Shown: piece after piece, positions 8,665 to 18,138 of the stretch
Layout of the letters: the number at the start of each line of letters is the position of its first letter
Numbering within the stretch: position 1 is the first letter of the stretch
NCBI GenBank assembly: GCA_023397675.1
Contig: JAEWTV010000042.1
Span: forward strand, 1-64,000
DNA length: 64,000 nt
From: Bacillota bacterium
Lineage (GTDB): Bacteria > Bacillota > Clostridia > Acetivibrionales > JANLFN01
Direction: 5' to 3'
Notes under the pieces: model-generated
Told to the model about the DNA's origin: nothing
Database searches by the model: none
Seen by the model: the letters and a program-made list of their open reading frames with translations, nothing else
Made by a program: the position numbers and the translations under genes

Positions 8665-9749
8665 TATACACGCACCCCCACGATTCTTATTATCTCATTT
8701 GATATTTGATTAAGTGGCACAACTGCATCTACTACACCAGTCTGTACTGCCATCTTAGGCATACCGTAAACCACACATGATTCTTCATCCTGGGCAATTA
8801 TATACCCGCTACTTCGTTTCTTTATATTAACAACACCTTCACTGCCGTCTGCACCCATTCCCGTCATAATGACGCCTATGGTGTTTTCAAATTCAAGTTC
8901 TGCTACCGAATCCATCATTGCATTTACAGAAGGCCTGTGTCCGCCTATAGGATCGGCTTTTGAAAGTTTTATTCTTATTTCCCCCGACTGGATTTTTTCA
9001 ACCAGCATATGGTTTCCACCAGGGGCTATATACACCCAACCGGCTTTTACAATATCACCGTCCTCTGCCTCTTTGACACTTACCTGACTTATTGAATCAA
9101 GTCTTTCAGCAAGTGACCTTGTAAAACCTGGAGGCATATGCTGAACTATCAAAATTGCTGCCGGCAATCCTCCCGGAATGAAAGGCACAACATTCTGCAG
9201 TGCTTTCGGTCCACCGGTAGATGTTCCTATGGCTACCAGATAGTCCAGTGTACCGTCTTTATTTTTTATATTCCCTTTATCCTTAGGCCCTTTAATTGGA
9301 ATTTGAATATTGGTAACAGTCTTTTTTCTACCCTTTAGTCTGGCTGCAGTTTTAACTTTAAAAATAATTTCGTGCTTTTTTTCTTCACCAGACATATCAA
9401 ATATGTTTCTAGGCTTTGTTATGAAATCAACAGCTCCATAACCTAACGCTTCAATTGTGCAATCGGCACCCTCTTTAGTCAGACTGCTGAGCATTATAAC
9501 GGGTATAAAACTCTTTTCCATCAAAGCTTTAAGACAGCTCAGCCCATCCATAACAGGCATTTCAATATCCAGGGTAATTACATCAGGGTTAAGCTTATCT
9601 ACCAACTCAATAGCCTCAAAGCCATTTTTCGCAGTTGCTGCTACTTCAATATCACCACTGTCTGTAAGTATGTCTGTTATTACTTTCCGCATAAAAGATG
9701 AATCATCGACTACTAAAACTTTAATTGCTTTATTATTTTCGGGAGACAT
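8664..9749 (-). CDS. cheB: chemoreceptor methylesterase CheB
   Basis: 361 aa. A receiver domain with phosphoacceptor Asp61 (ITLDIEMPVMDG) precedes a linker (~140-165) and the esterase domain with the GTSTGGPKAL nucleophile serine (~Ser177), His in VQHMPPGFT (~204) and Asp in GMGADGS. It removes methyl groups from, and deamidates, chemoreceptors. No cheR is found in this window, so the matching methyltransferase must be encoded elsewhere. The start overlaps the ycgR stop (TAATG). Confidence 0.96.
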   Translation of the reverse strand: MSPENNKAIKVLVVDDSSFMRKVITDILTDSGDIEVAATAKNGFEAIELVDKLNPDVITLDIEMPVMDGLSCLKALMEKSFIPVIMLSSLTKEGADCTIEALGYGAVDFITKPRNIFDMSGEEKKHEIIFKVKTAARLKGRKKTVTNIQIPIKGPKDKGNIKNKDGTLDYLVAIGTSTGGPKALQNVVPFIPGGLPAAILIVQHMPPGFTRSLAERLDSISQVSVKEAEDGDIVKAGWVYIAPGGNHMLVEKIQSGEIRIKLSKADPIGGHRPSVNAMMDSVAELEFENTIGVIMTGMGADGSEGVVNIKKRSSGYIIAQDEESCVVYGMPKMAVQTGVVDAVVPLNQISNEIIRIVGVRV

Positions 9750-10429
9750 TATATCAATCCTTTATTAATGAGTTTTCTTTGTTGCTGAAAAATGAACTTT
9801 ATTATTTCCTCCCTGTCTCTATTCTCTATTTTACTAAAAGAAATACCAATATTATAGTTATATTTTTCCTCAATGTTGAGTTTGGTCACCCTTACTACGT
9901 TTCCAAAGAAGGTTACCTGTTTTTCTTCACTGATACTTAACCGGCATTCAACAAGGTTTTTTAATTCAGCATTTTCCATTATCAGTATGCTTACACCACC
10001 GCCGCCTATATCTTTTGTAATTGACTTATTAAAAGGTATAGGCTCATTTGTTTCGGAATTTAGCGTTTCTACTATTTTATATTCCACCGGCAGAGTATGT
10101 TCAAACCTGAAATACTGCCTTCTTTGAATCTTTTCCAAAGAGCTTGTTGTACGTATATTAAGCATTGGCAGATTATCTTTGATATATCTGCTTATTACAA
10201 CTGCACTACAGGTAAATAACTCGTTATCACAATAGAAGTACAAATTCATCAAGGTATCTACTCTTATGGGGTAGACAATTCCTTCATGGATAGGCGCCGC
10301 TATATAAAGGGTACCATCATTTTCTATCCATTCTAATTCGCTAACCAATACAGGCCCGGTGCTTTTCCCCAAATGGTCTGTCATCTCAATTTCAAGCTTG
10401 GTTCCAGGCATAATATCGGAAAGTGTCAT
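9749..10429 (-). CDS. flagellar brake protein, PilZ domain (YcgR/YpfA type)
   Basis: 226 aa from the ATG at 10429; a GTG two codons upstream (10435) is an equally spaced alternative to AAAGGA. An N-terminal YcgR-N domain (~1-95) is followed by a PilZ domain with the c-di-GMP-binding RRQYFR motif. The second PilZ motif, usually D/NxSxxG, reads DIGGGG, so its serine is replaced by glycine. When c-di-GMP is high, proteins of this family bind the motor and slow swimming. It sits between flhG and cheB. Confidence 0.9.
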   Translation of the reverse strand: MTLSDIMPGTKLEIEMTDHLGKSTGPVLVSELEWIENDGTLYIAAPIHEGIVYPIRVDTLMNLYFYCDNELFTCSAVVISRYIKDNLPMLNIRTTSSLEKIQRRQYFRFEHTLPVEYKIVETLNSETNEPIPFNKSITKDIGGGGVSILIMENAELKNLVECRLSISEEKQVTFFGNVVRVTKLNIEEKYNYNIGISFSKIENRDREEIIKFIFQQQRKLINKGLI

Positions 10430-10468
10430 AATCACACCATCCTTTATCCATATTAATGGACGCTTATC

Positions 10469-11380
10469 TTAAGTATTTGTAAACTTTAGTAGTCTGCCAA
10501 TAAAACCTTTTATTCCCGTGCTTCCGTTGTCTATCTTTTCTTCGCCAATCTGTGCAATCTTCTTTGAGATTTCGGTTATTGACTTTGTTGCGGCACTTTT
10601 CGGGAAGCTTAAAGAAAACGGCTGCTGCATTTTAACTGCCCTCATTACATTTTCATCTTGCAATATATATCCAAATGGTATGAGTTTCAGATTTAAAAAT
10701 CTGTCTGCTACCATTGAAAGCTTGTTTAAAATATCATTTGCTTCATATTCACTTTCAGCCCTATTTACAATGACTTCAATCTTCTTTTCCTTATCCCTGT
10801 TTGCAACCATCTTAACCAGGGCATATGCATCAGTAATGGATGTTGGTTCAGGTGTTGTAACAAGTAATACCTCATCCGCTGCCATTACAAAGCTCATTAC
10901 ATTATCCGACAAGCCTGCAGCAGTGTCTATAAGAATTACATCTGAAAGCTTGTCCAAAAGCGCTATGTTTTCAACAAACTTTTCTACCTGCTGTTTATCA
11001 AGCTTTACAAGGTCTTCTACACCTGACCCGCCTGATATGAACTTTATATTATTAGGACCGTCACTTAATACTTCAAATATATTCTTTTTTCCGTAAATAA
11101 CATCAACAAGCGTGTTTTTCGGAATAATACCGAACAGCACATCAATATTTGCAAGTCCAAAATCTGCATCAAGTATTGTAACCCTTAAGCCAAGCTGACT
11201 TAATGCAATTGCAAGATTAACAGAGACATTGGTTTTTCCGACCCCGCCTTTTCCGCTGGTAACCGTAATTACCCTTGCATTCCTTTTCACCGGAACAGGC
11301 GGAACTTCCTGCTGTATGGCAGCTTGTTTAAGTTTTAGGTTTTCTATTATCTGCCTTAATTTTTCAGCCTGATCCTTCAT
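10469..11380 (-). CDS. flhG: flagellum number regulator FlhG (YlxH), MinD-like ATPase
   Basis: 303 aa. A short activator helix at the N-terminus (DQAEKLR) precedes the deviant Walker A SGKGGVGKT (43-50), then DADFGLANID and LIDTAAG switch motifs. It stimulates FlhF GTPase and limits flagellar number and C-ring assembly. The start overlaps the flhF stop in an ATGA arrangement, so the two are translationally coupled. Confidence 0.96.
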   Translation of the reverse strand: MKDQAEKLRQIIENLKLKQAAIQQEVPPVPVKRNARVITVTSGKGGVGKTNVSVNLAIALSQLGLRVTILDADFGLANIDVLFGIIPKNTLVDVIYGKKNIFEVLSDGPNNIKFISGGSGVEDLVKLDKQQVEKFVENIALLDKLSDVILIDTAAGLSDNVMSFVMAADEVLLVTTPEPTSITDAYALVKMVANRDKEKKIEVIVNRAESEYEANDILNKLSMVADRFLNLKLIPFGYILQDENVMRAVKMQQPFSLSFPKSAATKSITEISKKIAQIGEEKIDNGSTGIKGFIGRLLKFTNT

Positions 11381-12585
11381 TTTTGTATGCTCCCCAATAA
11401 AGACTTGGTAATTTTGCCTGTGTTGACAACTTCAATATCGTCAGGAACACTTTGTCCGTTAGTCACATAGGACAGGCTTTTACCTGTAAAATATCTCGTA
11501 TTAAGGATTACTCCGTTAATAACAGTTTCATCAAGCTTTGTGAATATGAGCTTGTAGTTTTCTAAAAAGTTATAATTGTTAAGTATCTCCTGGACATTTC
11601 TGTTGCTTGTAGTAGCACTTAGTACCAGATAAAGCTCATCAGCTTCCGATGCAGCTACAAGGGTTTTTAATTCGTCAAACTGGGCTTTATTTGTATGGCT
11701 TCTGCCTGGGGTATCAATAAGTATCAAATCTTTATCCGAATGCTGTTCTATTGCAGCCTTGATTTCTGAAGGTGAATATATGACGGACACAGGTGTGCCA
11801 AGGATTTCCGCATAGGTCTTAAGCTGTTCAACAGCCGCTATCCTGTAAGTATCGGCAGTTATCATTCCTACCTTCTTTTTATTGTGTAAAGCAAACGTTG
11901 CTGCAATTTTGGCAAGAGTCGTCGTTTTACCAACTCCTGTCGGCCCTACAAAAATAACTACTGTCGGATTACCATCTTCTTTAAGTGTTATAGTCTCGGG
12001 CTTTCCAAGAATGCCATTAATTATATTAAACATTACGGACGCCGTATCGTTTACACTTGTAGTACTTCCAAGCTTTTCGTTCACAGATTCAAGTATTTTA
12101 TCGGCAACTGAAGCTTCAACCTCATTTTTTACAAGATTGTTATAGAAAAACTGTGATACCTTATCGGGAGCAGTTTCAGTAACTTCCTCCTCTTCGGCTT
12201 TCTGACCGCCGTTCATTGTATCATAAATTTTTGAAAGCATAGCTTCCATATTCTGAACCTTGTTTTCAAGCTGGGATATCTTTACATCCTTAACAGGCTC
12301 AGAAGCTGCAGCACTTTCTACTGCTTCTGCCTTTACGCTTACCTGGGGCTGAACAGTTCTAACAGGTTCAGGTTTTATTTCTTCCTTCCTGACCTTTTCT
12401 TTAGCTGTACCAAAGTCGTCATCAACTGCTGCAAGTACCTCAACCATAGGCTTTGAAAAAACCTTAAAAAGCCCCTTTTGCTTAACCTTACGGGTATTTA
12501 AAATGACGGCGTCGGATCCGAGATCCATTTTAACTTTTAATATAGCTTCCTGGGTATTCTTGCCCATGTAACGCCTTATTTTCAT
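11377..12585 (-). CDS. flhF: flagellar placement GTPase FlhF (SRP family)
   Basis: 402 aa. An N-terminal basic B domain (~1-55), a Pro/Glu-rich linker, and the NG domain with P-loop GPTGVGKT (214-221), the DTYRIAAVEQL and LIDTPGRS motifs, and FTKLDE. It sets the site of flagellar assembly. Starts 2 bp after flhA. Confidence 0.96.
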   Translation of the reverse strand: MKIRRYMGKNTQEAILKVKMDLGSDAVILNTRKVKQKGLFKVFSKPMVEVLAAVDDDFGTAKEKVRKEEIKPEPVRTVQPQVSVKAEAVESAAASEPVKDVKISQLENKVQNMEAMLSKIYDTMNGGQKAEEEEVTETAPDKVSQFFYNNLVKNEVEASVADKILESVNEKLGSTTSVNDTASVMFNIINGILGKPETITLKEDGNPTVVIFVGPTGVGKTTTLAKIAATFALHNKKKVGMITADTYRIAAVEQLKTYAEILGTPVSVIYSPSEIKAAIEQHSDKDLILIDTPGRSHTNKAQFDELKTLVAASEADELYLVLSATTSNRNVQEILNNYNFLENYKLIFTKLDETVINGVILNTRYFTGKSLSYVTNGQSVPDDIEVVNTGKITKSLLGSIQK

Positions 12586-12587
12586 CT

Positions 12588-14618
12588 TTAGATGCTCACC
12601 ATCCCTACTGATTGTACTTCAACACTTGGGTCAAGCTCATTATATGACAGTACTACCAAACCAGGTACCGACTGCTCCGAAAGTCTTTTAAAGTATAACC
12701 TTACAATAGGAGATGCGAGCACTATTGGCTGTTGACCCAGCTGTGAAAGCTTATGCACCTGTTTTGAAAGGCTGCTTAATATATTGTTGGATATTCCCGG
12801 TTCCAGTGTAATATAAGTTCCATGCTCTGTTTTCTGTACCGAGTCCATAATTACCTGTTCAAGCTTCGGATCAAGTGTAATAACACTTGTCTTGTTGTCA
12901 TTTATAAATTTCTTTGATATTGCCCTGCCCAGACCCTGCCTCACATACTCGGTCAGGATATCCGGATCATGTGATACCGGAGCATAATCTGCCAATGTCT
13001 CCAATATGGTTACCATATCTCTTATGGATACGCCTTCCTTTAAAAGATTGGTAAGTACCTTTTGTATTTCTCCGATTGTCATAACCTTTGGTACAAGTTC
13101 ATCAACAATAGCCGGATAATTCTGCTTAACATTATCTATAAGGGTCTGAACTTCCTGTCTTCCAGTCAATTCCTGTGCAAATTTCTTAATAATTTCAGTA
13201 AGGTGAGTAGCAATTATTGATGGTGGATCTACTACCGTATATCCAAGCATTTCAGCCCTATCTCTCTGTGTTTCATTTATCCAGGTAGCCGGCAGACCAA
13301 ATGCAGGTTCAGTTGTTTTTATGCCATCAATTTCTTCTTCAACCATTCCAGGATTCATCGCCATGTAATGGTCTAGAATAAGTTCACCTTTTGCTATTTC
13401 AACCCCTTTAATCTTAATAAGGTACTCGTTTGGATTTAACTGTATATTATCTCTTAAACGGATTATAGGTACTATCATTCCTAGTTCAAGAGCTAACTGC
13501 CTTCTTATCATTACAACCCTGTCAAGGAGGTCTCCTCCCTGATTCACATCTGCAAGAGGAATAATTCCATATCCGAATTCAAGCTCTATCGGGTCAACCT
13601 GGAGCAAAGATACTACATTCTCCGGTTTCCTTATTTCTTCCACTTCGTTTTCCTGTACTTGAACCTCTTCTTGCTTGATTGCCTTTTTTTGCTGCTTGGA
13701 CATAGAGTAACCTACAAAAATCAGTATGCCTGCAAGTACAAGAAACGGTATTGTCGGCAGGAACAATGCAAGTGCACAGCACAGACCTCCTGCAATAAAC
13801 AAAACTCTCGGATTGGTAAACATTTGTTTTAAAAGGTCTGTACTTAAATTCGAATCAGATCCAGCCCTGGTAACAATTATACCTGTTGCTGTCGAGATCA
13901 TAAGTGCCGGTATCTGACTTACCAAACCGTCTCCAATTGTAAGTATGGTATACTTGGCAAGTGCAGCAGTTAAGTCTTCACTTCTGATAACCATTCCTAC
14001 AATCAAACCACCAATTATATTTATAAAGGTAATTAATATACCTGCAATTGCATCTCCTTTTACGAACTTGCTGGCACCATCCATTGCTCCATAAAAATCT
14101 GCTTCACGCTGTATGGTGCTTCTTCTTTGTTTCGCTTCAACCTCAGATATCAAGCCGGCATTCAAGTCCGCGTCAATTGCCATCTGCTTACCGGGCATTG
14201 CATCGAGGGTAAATCTTGCTGCAACTTCTGCAACTCTTTCTGAACCTTTAGTTATAACCATAAACTGGACTATCATGATAATGAGGTAAATGATAAATCC
14301 AACAACCGGGCTTCCCCTTGCTACAAAGCTTCCAAAGCTCGTTATTACATCACCAGGTTCTCCTTCTGATAATATGAGCTTAGCTGCAGTGATATTGAGT
14401 GAAAGCCTGAAAAGTGTCGTAATAAGCAGTAATGAAGGAAATATTGACATTTCAAGCGCACTTTTGGTATAAACCGCATTAAGCAGTAAAATTACCGAAA
14501 TAGAAATATTAAGTGCCAAAAGTACATCCAGTATTCCGCTTGGCAGAGGCAGTATAATTATAAGTACGACAAATACAACTATTACAGCAACTGATATATC
14601 ACCAAGCTTAAACCGCAC
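12588..14618 (-). CDS. flhA: flagellar export gate protein FlhA
   Basis: 676 aa with a GTG start and GGAAGTGATTAG spacing typical for this window. Eight membrane helices occupy the N-terminal ~320 residues, including the conserved FHIPEP-type loop region (RFTLDAMPGKQMAIDADLNAG). The C-terminal ~330 residues are the cytoplasmic domain that docks chaperone-substrate complexes. It forms the nonameric export gate. It is separated from flhB by a 431-bp repeat-filled gap, the only large gap in the operon. Confidence 0.97.
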   Translation of the reverse strand: MRFKLGDISVAVIVVFVVLIIILPLPSGILDVLLALNISISVILLLNAVYTKSALEMSIFPSLLLITTLFRLSLNITAAKLILSEGEPGDVITSFGSFVARGSPVVGFIIYLIIMIVQFMVITKGSERVAEVAARFTLDAMPGKQMAIDADLNAGLISEVEAKQRRSTIQREADFYGAMDGASKFVKGDAIAGILITFINIIGGLIVGMVIRSEDLTAALAKYTILTIGDGLVSQIPALMISTATGIIVTRAGSDSNLSTDLLKQMFTNPRVLFIAGGLCCALALFLPTIPFLVLAGILIFVGYSMSKQQKKAIKQEEVQVQENEVEEIRKPENVVSLLQVDPIELEFGYGIIPLADVNQGGDLLDRVVMIRRQLALELGMIVPIIRLRDNIQLNPNEYLIKIKGVEIAKGELILDHYMAMNPGMVEEEIDGIKTTEPAFGLPATWINETQRDRAEMLGYTVVDPPSIIATHLTEIIKKFAQELTGRQEVQTLIDNVKQNYPAIVDELVPKVMTIGEIQKVLTNLLKEGVSIRDMVTILETLADYAPVSHDPDILTEYVRQGLGRAISKKFINDNKTSVITLDPKLEQVIMDSVQKTEHGTYITLEPGISNNILSSLSKQVHKLSQLGQQPIVLASPIVRLYFKRLSEQSVPGLVVLSYNELDPSVEVQSVGMVSI

Positions 14619-15049
14619 CTAATCACTTCCCCCGTCATCTTTAGTAAGTGTACAATTTACAGTTATCAAATTCCATTAATTAATTCTTTAAAAACTAACC
14701 TTTGAAATCTGCAAACTGCATTTTAGATTTAACTGTACATTTTACACTATAAATCGTAATTTTCTCTAAATAAAAACCTTATATTGCTTTCACTTATAAC
14801 TATAACTTGTACTCTGTAAACTACAGTATTTTTTCACCTTTAACTTAAGTACTTCTTGTTCTTTTAACTGTAAACTGTACATTGTAAATTGTACACTGTT
14901 TTTATCTGTCAACTCGCCTTTGCCTTTAACTGTAAATTGTAGACTGTAACCTGTACACTCTTTTTAACTGTCCTCTCGTCCTCTTGTCAACTGTCAACCC
15001 TCTTTTTGCCTTGAACTGTACACTGTACACTGTAAACTGTACACTCGCT
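14619..15049. repeat. clusters of a degenerate heptamer repeat (YTGTAMA) between flhB and flhA
   Basis: This 431-bp stretch contains no gene-like reading frame. It is dominated by short runs of a 7-bp unit, consensus (plus strand) C/T-TGTA-A/C-A. Clear four-copy runs lie at 14868-14895, 14930-14957 and 15016-15043 and keep 7-bp register. Shorter or decayed runs lie at 14648-14668, 14733-14753, 14807-14827 and 14984-14997. The spacers are C/T-rich on the plus strand and contain recurring CTCGCCTT/GCCTTTAAC words. On the mRNA (minus) strand this is an A/G-rich, U-poor spacer. It resembles the heptanucleotide STRR class known from cyanobacteria in form only. Confidence 0.8.
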
Positions 15050-16246
15050 TTACCCCGCTCTTTCTTTTCCCTTTATGCTGTAAACGAATGCAAGAACCTC
15101 TGCTACTGCCTGATACAGTTCGGGAGGTATTGCCTCTCCTATGTCCACCGTACTGTAAAGTGTTCTTGCAAGCGGTTTGTTTTCTACAATTTCAATCTTG
15201 TTTTCCTTGGCAACTTCCTTAATCCTCATTGCCATAAAATCCTGTCCCTTAGCAGTTACTATAGGAGCTGCGGATTTCTTTTCATCATATTTAATGGCTA
15301 CCGCGAAATGTGTTGGGTTTGTTATAACTACATCCGCCTTTGGTACATCCTGAAGCATCCTTCTCATTGATATCTGGCGTTGCTTTTGCTTGATCTTGGA
15401 CTTGATTTCAGGATTTCCTTCCATTTGCTTATACTCTTCTTTTATTTCCTGCTTGGTCATTTTCATGCCTTTTTCAAAGTCCCACCACTGATACAGATAA
15501 TCTAACGCTGCAAGCACAATCAATGCGATACAAATTCTGATTGCAACTCCCAGTGATGCTTGTACTATATACAGCGCAACGCTTAAAATATCCATTTTGG
15601 CAAGGTTAAGTACTGTAATTGTTTCCCCTGCCATATACGAATAAGCCACAAAACCAACTATTATAACCTTTATAAGTGATTTTATCAGTTCCACCAGCGA
15701 CCGCATTGAAAACATTCTTTTTATACCTTTTAAAGGGTTAATGCGGTCAAATTTAAATCCAAGTGTTTTCATGGTAAAGAGGAAACCTACCTGTGCATAT
15801 TCAACAATAAGTGAAGTCACTAACGCTATCGCAAGCAGAGGCCCCATTGTTTTCAAAAGTACCATTCCTATTTCGGCAAATATCTTGTATACCGTACTGA
15901 TAGAAAACGCATCACTTGTTTTGGCATATTCAGTTATCAAGGTTTTCAAAAATAATGATATGGAGTTATATATATATCCACCGAATAGTTTTACTCCGAG
16001 AAATACTGAAAGTAAAAGTAATGCGGTGTTAATTTCCTTGCTTTGTAAAACCTGACCTTTTTCTCTTGCTTCTTTTCTCTTTTTGGGTGTTGCCTTTTCG
16101 GTTTTTTCGCCGCTGTCACCTGCAAAGAGCTGTAAATCAATTCTCCGCTTATGCTGTATATTAAATGGAACCTTTTTAACAACACTTGTCAGTTGCTTAT
16201 AAGCAGCCACATAAATTTTCAAAATCCATAAATATATGTTTTTCAT
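15050..16246 (-). CDS. flhB: flagellar export switch protein FlhB
   Basis: 398 aa. The start ATG overlaps the fliR stop (ATGA). Residues 1-40 are an unusual basic/hydrophobic extension before the normal EKTEKATPKKRKEAR beginning. Four membrane helices (~75-260) follow, then a cytoplasmic domain with the autocleavage motif NPTH at 310-313. FlhB switches export from rod/hook to filament substrates after FliK measures hook length. Internal starts that would remove the extension lack a clear ribosome site. Confidence 0.96.
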   Translation of the reverse strand: MKNIYLWILKIYVAAYKQLTSVVKKVPFNIQHKRRIDLQLFAGDSGEKTEKATPKKRKEAREKGQVLQSKEINTALLLLSVFLGVKLFGGYIYNSISLFLKTLITEYAKTSDAFSISTVYKIFAEIGMVLLKTMGPLLAIALVTSLIVEYAQVGFLFTMKTLGFKFDRINPLKGIKRMFSMRSLVELIKSLIKVIIVGFVAYSYMAGETITVLNLAKMDILSVALYIVQASLGVAIRICIALIVLAALDYLYQWWDFEKGMKMTKQEIKEEYKQMEGNPEIKSKIKQKQRQISMRRMLQDVPKADVVITNPTHFAVAIKYDEKKSAAPIVTAKGQDFMAMRIKEVAKENKIEIVENKPLARTLYSTVDIGEAIPPELYQAVAEVLAFVYSIKGKERAG

Positions 16247-17025
16247 GGCGCCAGGTCCTTTATAAACATCATTATATCGCTGTTCATACCGTTAACTATA
16301 ACATCTGTTACTGAAATGAACATTGGCACGGTTATTACCATAACCAGCAGCCCCAATACAATCTTGAGCGGCATTCCAACTACAAAAACATTTATTTGAG
16401 GCATTGACCTTGATATAATACCTAACGCAATATCTGTTATTAAAATGGCTGCAACAACCGGTGCCGCTATTTTAAAACCTAAAGCAAATGTCTCACCAAA
16501 AACCTTTATAATATCATTCATAAGCTTGTCACTAAAAACAGCGCCCCCTAAAGGAACAAGCTTATAGCTGTCAAACAAACCCATTATAAGCGACCGATGT
16601 CCACCTAATGACATAAACATCAGCATGCTTATTATAAAATAAAAACTTGCTGTAACTGGAACCTGCATATTGCTCATAGGATCCAGTACATTTACCATAC
16701 CAAAGCCTATCTGCATATCTATTATCTGTCCTGCAAGATGAACTGCCGTAAACAGAAGATACGCTACATAGCCTAAAGTTATACCGACTAAAAACTCCTT
16801 AATAACCAGGAACATATAATCTAAAATATTGGTATAATTCAGAGCTGGTATTTTTATTGTATTAACTAAAATTAACGATGTTAAAAGTGCAAAACCAACC
16901 TTTAAATAAGCAGGTATATTACGTCTTCCGAATATAGGTGCAATCACAAACAAACCTGTCATTCTCACAAGAATCAGAAGGAATGCATCTATTCCGTTAA
17001 AAGTTATACCCAGTGGTATCTCCAC
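16243..17025 (-). CDS. fliR: flagellar export protein FliR
   Basis: 260 aa, GTG start with GGGGG upstream. Six hydrophobic segments; conserved RMTGLFVIAPIFGRRNIP near the N-terminus and a GFGMVNVLDP-type loop. Part of the FliPQR core export channel. Confidence 0.96.
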   Translation of the reverse strand: MEIPLGITFNGIDAFLLILVRMTGLFVIAPIFGRRNIPAYLKVGFALLTSLILVNTIKIPALNYTNILDYMFLVIKEFLVGITLGYVAYLLFTAVHLAGQIIDMQIGFGMVNVLDPMSNMQVPVTASFYFIISMLMFMSLGGHRSLIMGLFDSYKLVPLGGAVFSDKLMNDIIKVFGETFALGFKIAAPVVAAILITDIALGIISRSMPQINVFVVGMPLKIVLGLLVMVITVPMFISVTDVIVNGMNSDIMMFIKDLAP

Positions 17026-17066
17026 ATTCCAACCCCCACGAACTTCTATTAATCTTTAGTAAAAAA

Positions 17067-17336
17067 CTATTTAATGTAGTTGTTCATATTCATGAACAAA
17101 TGCTGTGTAAATGTTATTAATGTATTCAACATCCACGATCCAAAAAGAGCAAGTGCTGCGATTACAGATAAAATTTTTGGTACAAAAGCAAGTGTTTGTT
17201 CCTGTATCTGGGTAGTTGCCTGAAAGATACTTATGGCTAATCCTACGATAAGGCTTAAGCCAAGTACAGGAGCAGATACAAGAATTATTATCCTAAGAGC
17301 ACTTTGAGTTATATCAATTACAACACCCTGATCCAT
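17067..17336 (-). CDS. fliQ: flagellar export protein FliQ
   Basis: 89 aa with two membrane helices, the usual FliQ size. The FQATTQIQEQTLAFVPK segment between the helices is the family signature. It forms the export channel with FliP and FliR, its direct neighbours. Confidence 0.96.
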   Translation of the reverse strand: MDQGVVIDITQSALRIIILVSAPVLGLSLIVGLAISIFQATTQIQEQTLAFVPKILSVIAALALFGSWMLNTLITFTQHLFMNMNNYIK

Positions 17337-17364
17337 AATGGCCTCCTTACTGAACTTCCTTTAT

Positions 17365-18138
17365 CTATCGTATAAACCCACTTACAAGCGTTTGTGTTAT
17401 CAGCTTCCACCCATCTACCAGTATAAAAAGAAGTATTTTAAACGGCAGCGATATCATTATAGGAGGCAGCATCATCATTCCCATCGACATTAAGACACTT
17501 GAAACAACCATATCTATTACCAAAAACGGTATAAAAATAATGAAGCCCATTATAAATGCCGTTTTTAGTTCACTTATCAAAAATGCAGGTATAACAACAT
17601 GTAAAGGAAGTTTTTCCTTTTCCATCGGCAGTTTTAGCCCTGACATTGAAGCAAACATTGCCAGATCCTTTTCCTTCTCTTTAGATCCCATTTGCTTGAG
17701 CATCCAACCCTTTATGGAATCCGAAGCCTTAGTATATGCCTGGTCTGCAGATAACTGTTTTTGAGTATAGGGCTTGTATGAATCATTATATATCTGCGTT
17801 CCGATAGGCATCATAGTAAACAACGTCAAAAACAAAGCTAGCCCAATCAAAACTTGATTCGGCGGCATCTGCTGAGTTCCCAGTGCATTTCTTAAGAAAG
17901 ACAGCACAATTATTATTCTTGTAAACGAAGTCATCATTATTAATATTGATGGAGCAAGTGCCAAAACTGTTATCATCAGAAGGACTTGTATTGACGTTGC
18001 AGTCTCCTGAGGCGTCTGTGCCGGTTCAAATATCTTTGGCAGCTGAAAAGTAGTAGGTTCCGCATAAGCAACTGATGTGGAAATAACTATTACCGCTAAA
18101 ATAATAATAATTTGTAGACATCTTCGTTTATTTATCAT
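17365..18138 (-). CDS. fliP: flagellar export protein FliP
   Basis: 257 aa from the ATG at 18138. A TTG at 18177 would extend it 13 residues into fliO and is unlikely. A cleavable-type signal peptide (~1-27, ending AYA) and four membrane helices are seen. The signatures TSFTRIIIVLSFLRNALGTQ and FIIFIPFLVIDMVVSS are present. It overlaps the end of fliO by 11 bp. Confidence 0.96.
   Translation of the reverse strand: MINKRRCLQIIIILAVIVISTSVAYAEPTTFQLPKIFEPAQTPQETATSIQVLLMITVLALAPSILIMMTSFTRIIIVLSFLRNALGTQQMPPNQVLIGLALFLTLFTMMPIGTQIYNDSYKPYTQKQLSADQAYTKASDSIKGWMLKQMGSKEKEKDLAMFASMSGLKLPMEKEKLPLHVVIPAFLISELKTAFIMGFIIFIPFLVIDMVVSSVLMSMGMMMLPPIMISLPFKILLFILVDGWKLITQTLVSGFIR

Noticed and set aside
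14868..15043. CRISPR array
   Set aside because: The repeat unit is 7 bp, degenerate and partly tandem; no 25-40-bp constant repeats with unique spacers, and no cas genes are nearby.
14984..15370. Plus-strand frame of 128 codons overlapping the heptamer repeats and flhB
   Set aside because: No ribosome site; composition (Cys/Tyr/Leu rich) reflects the antisense of flhB and the repeat.
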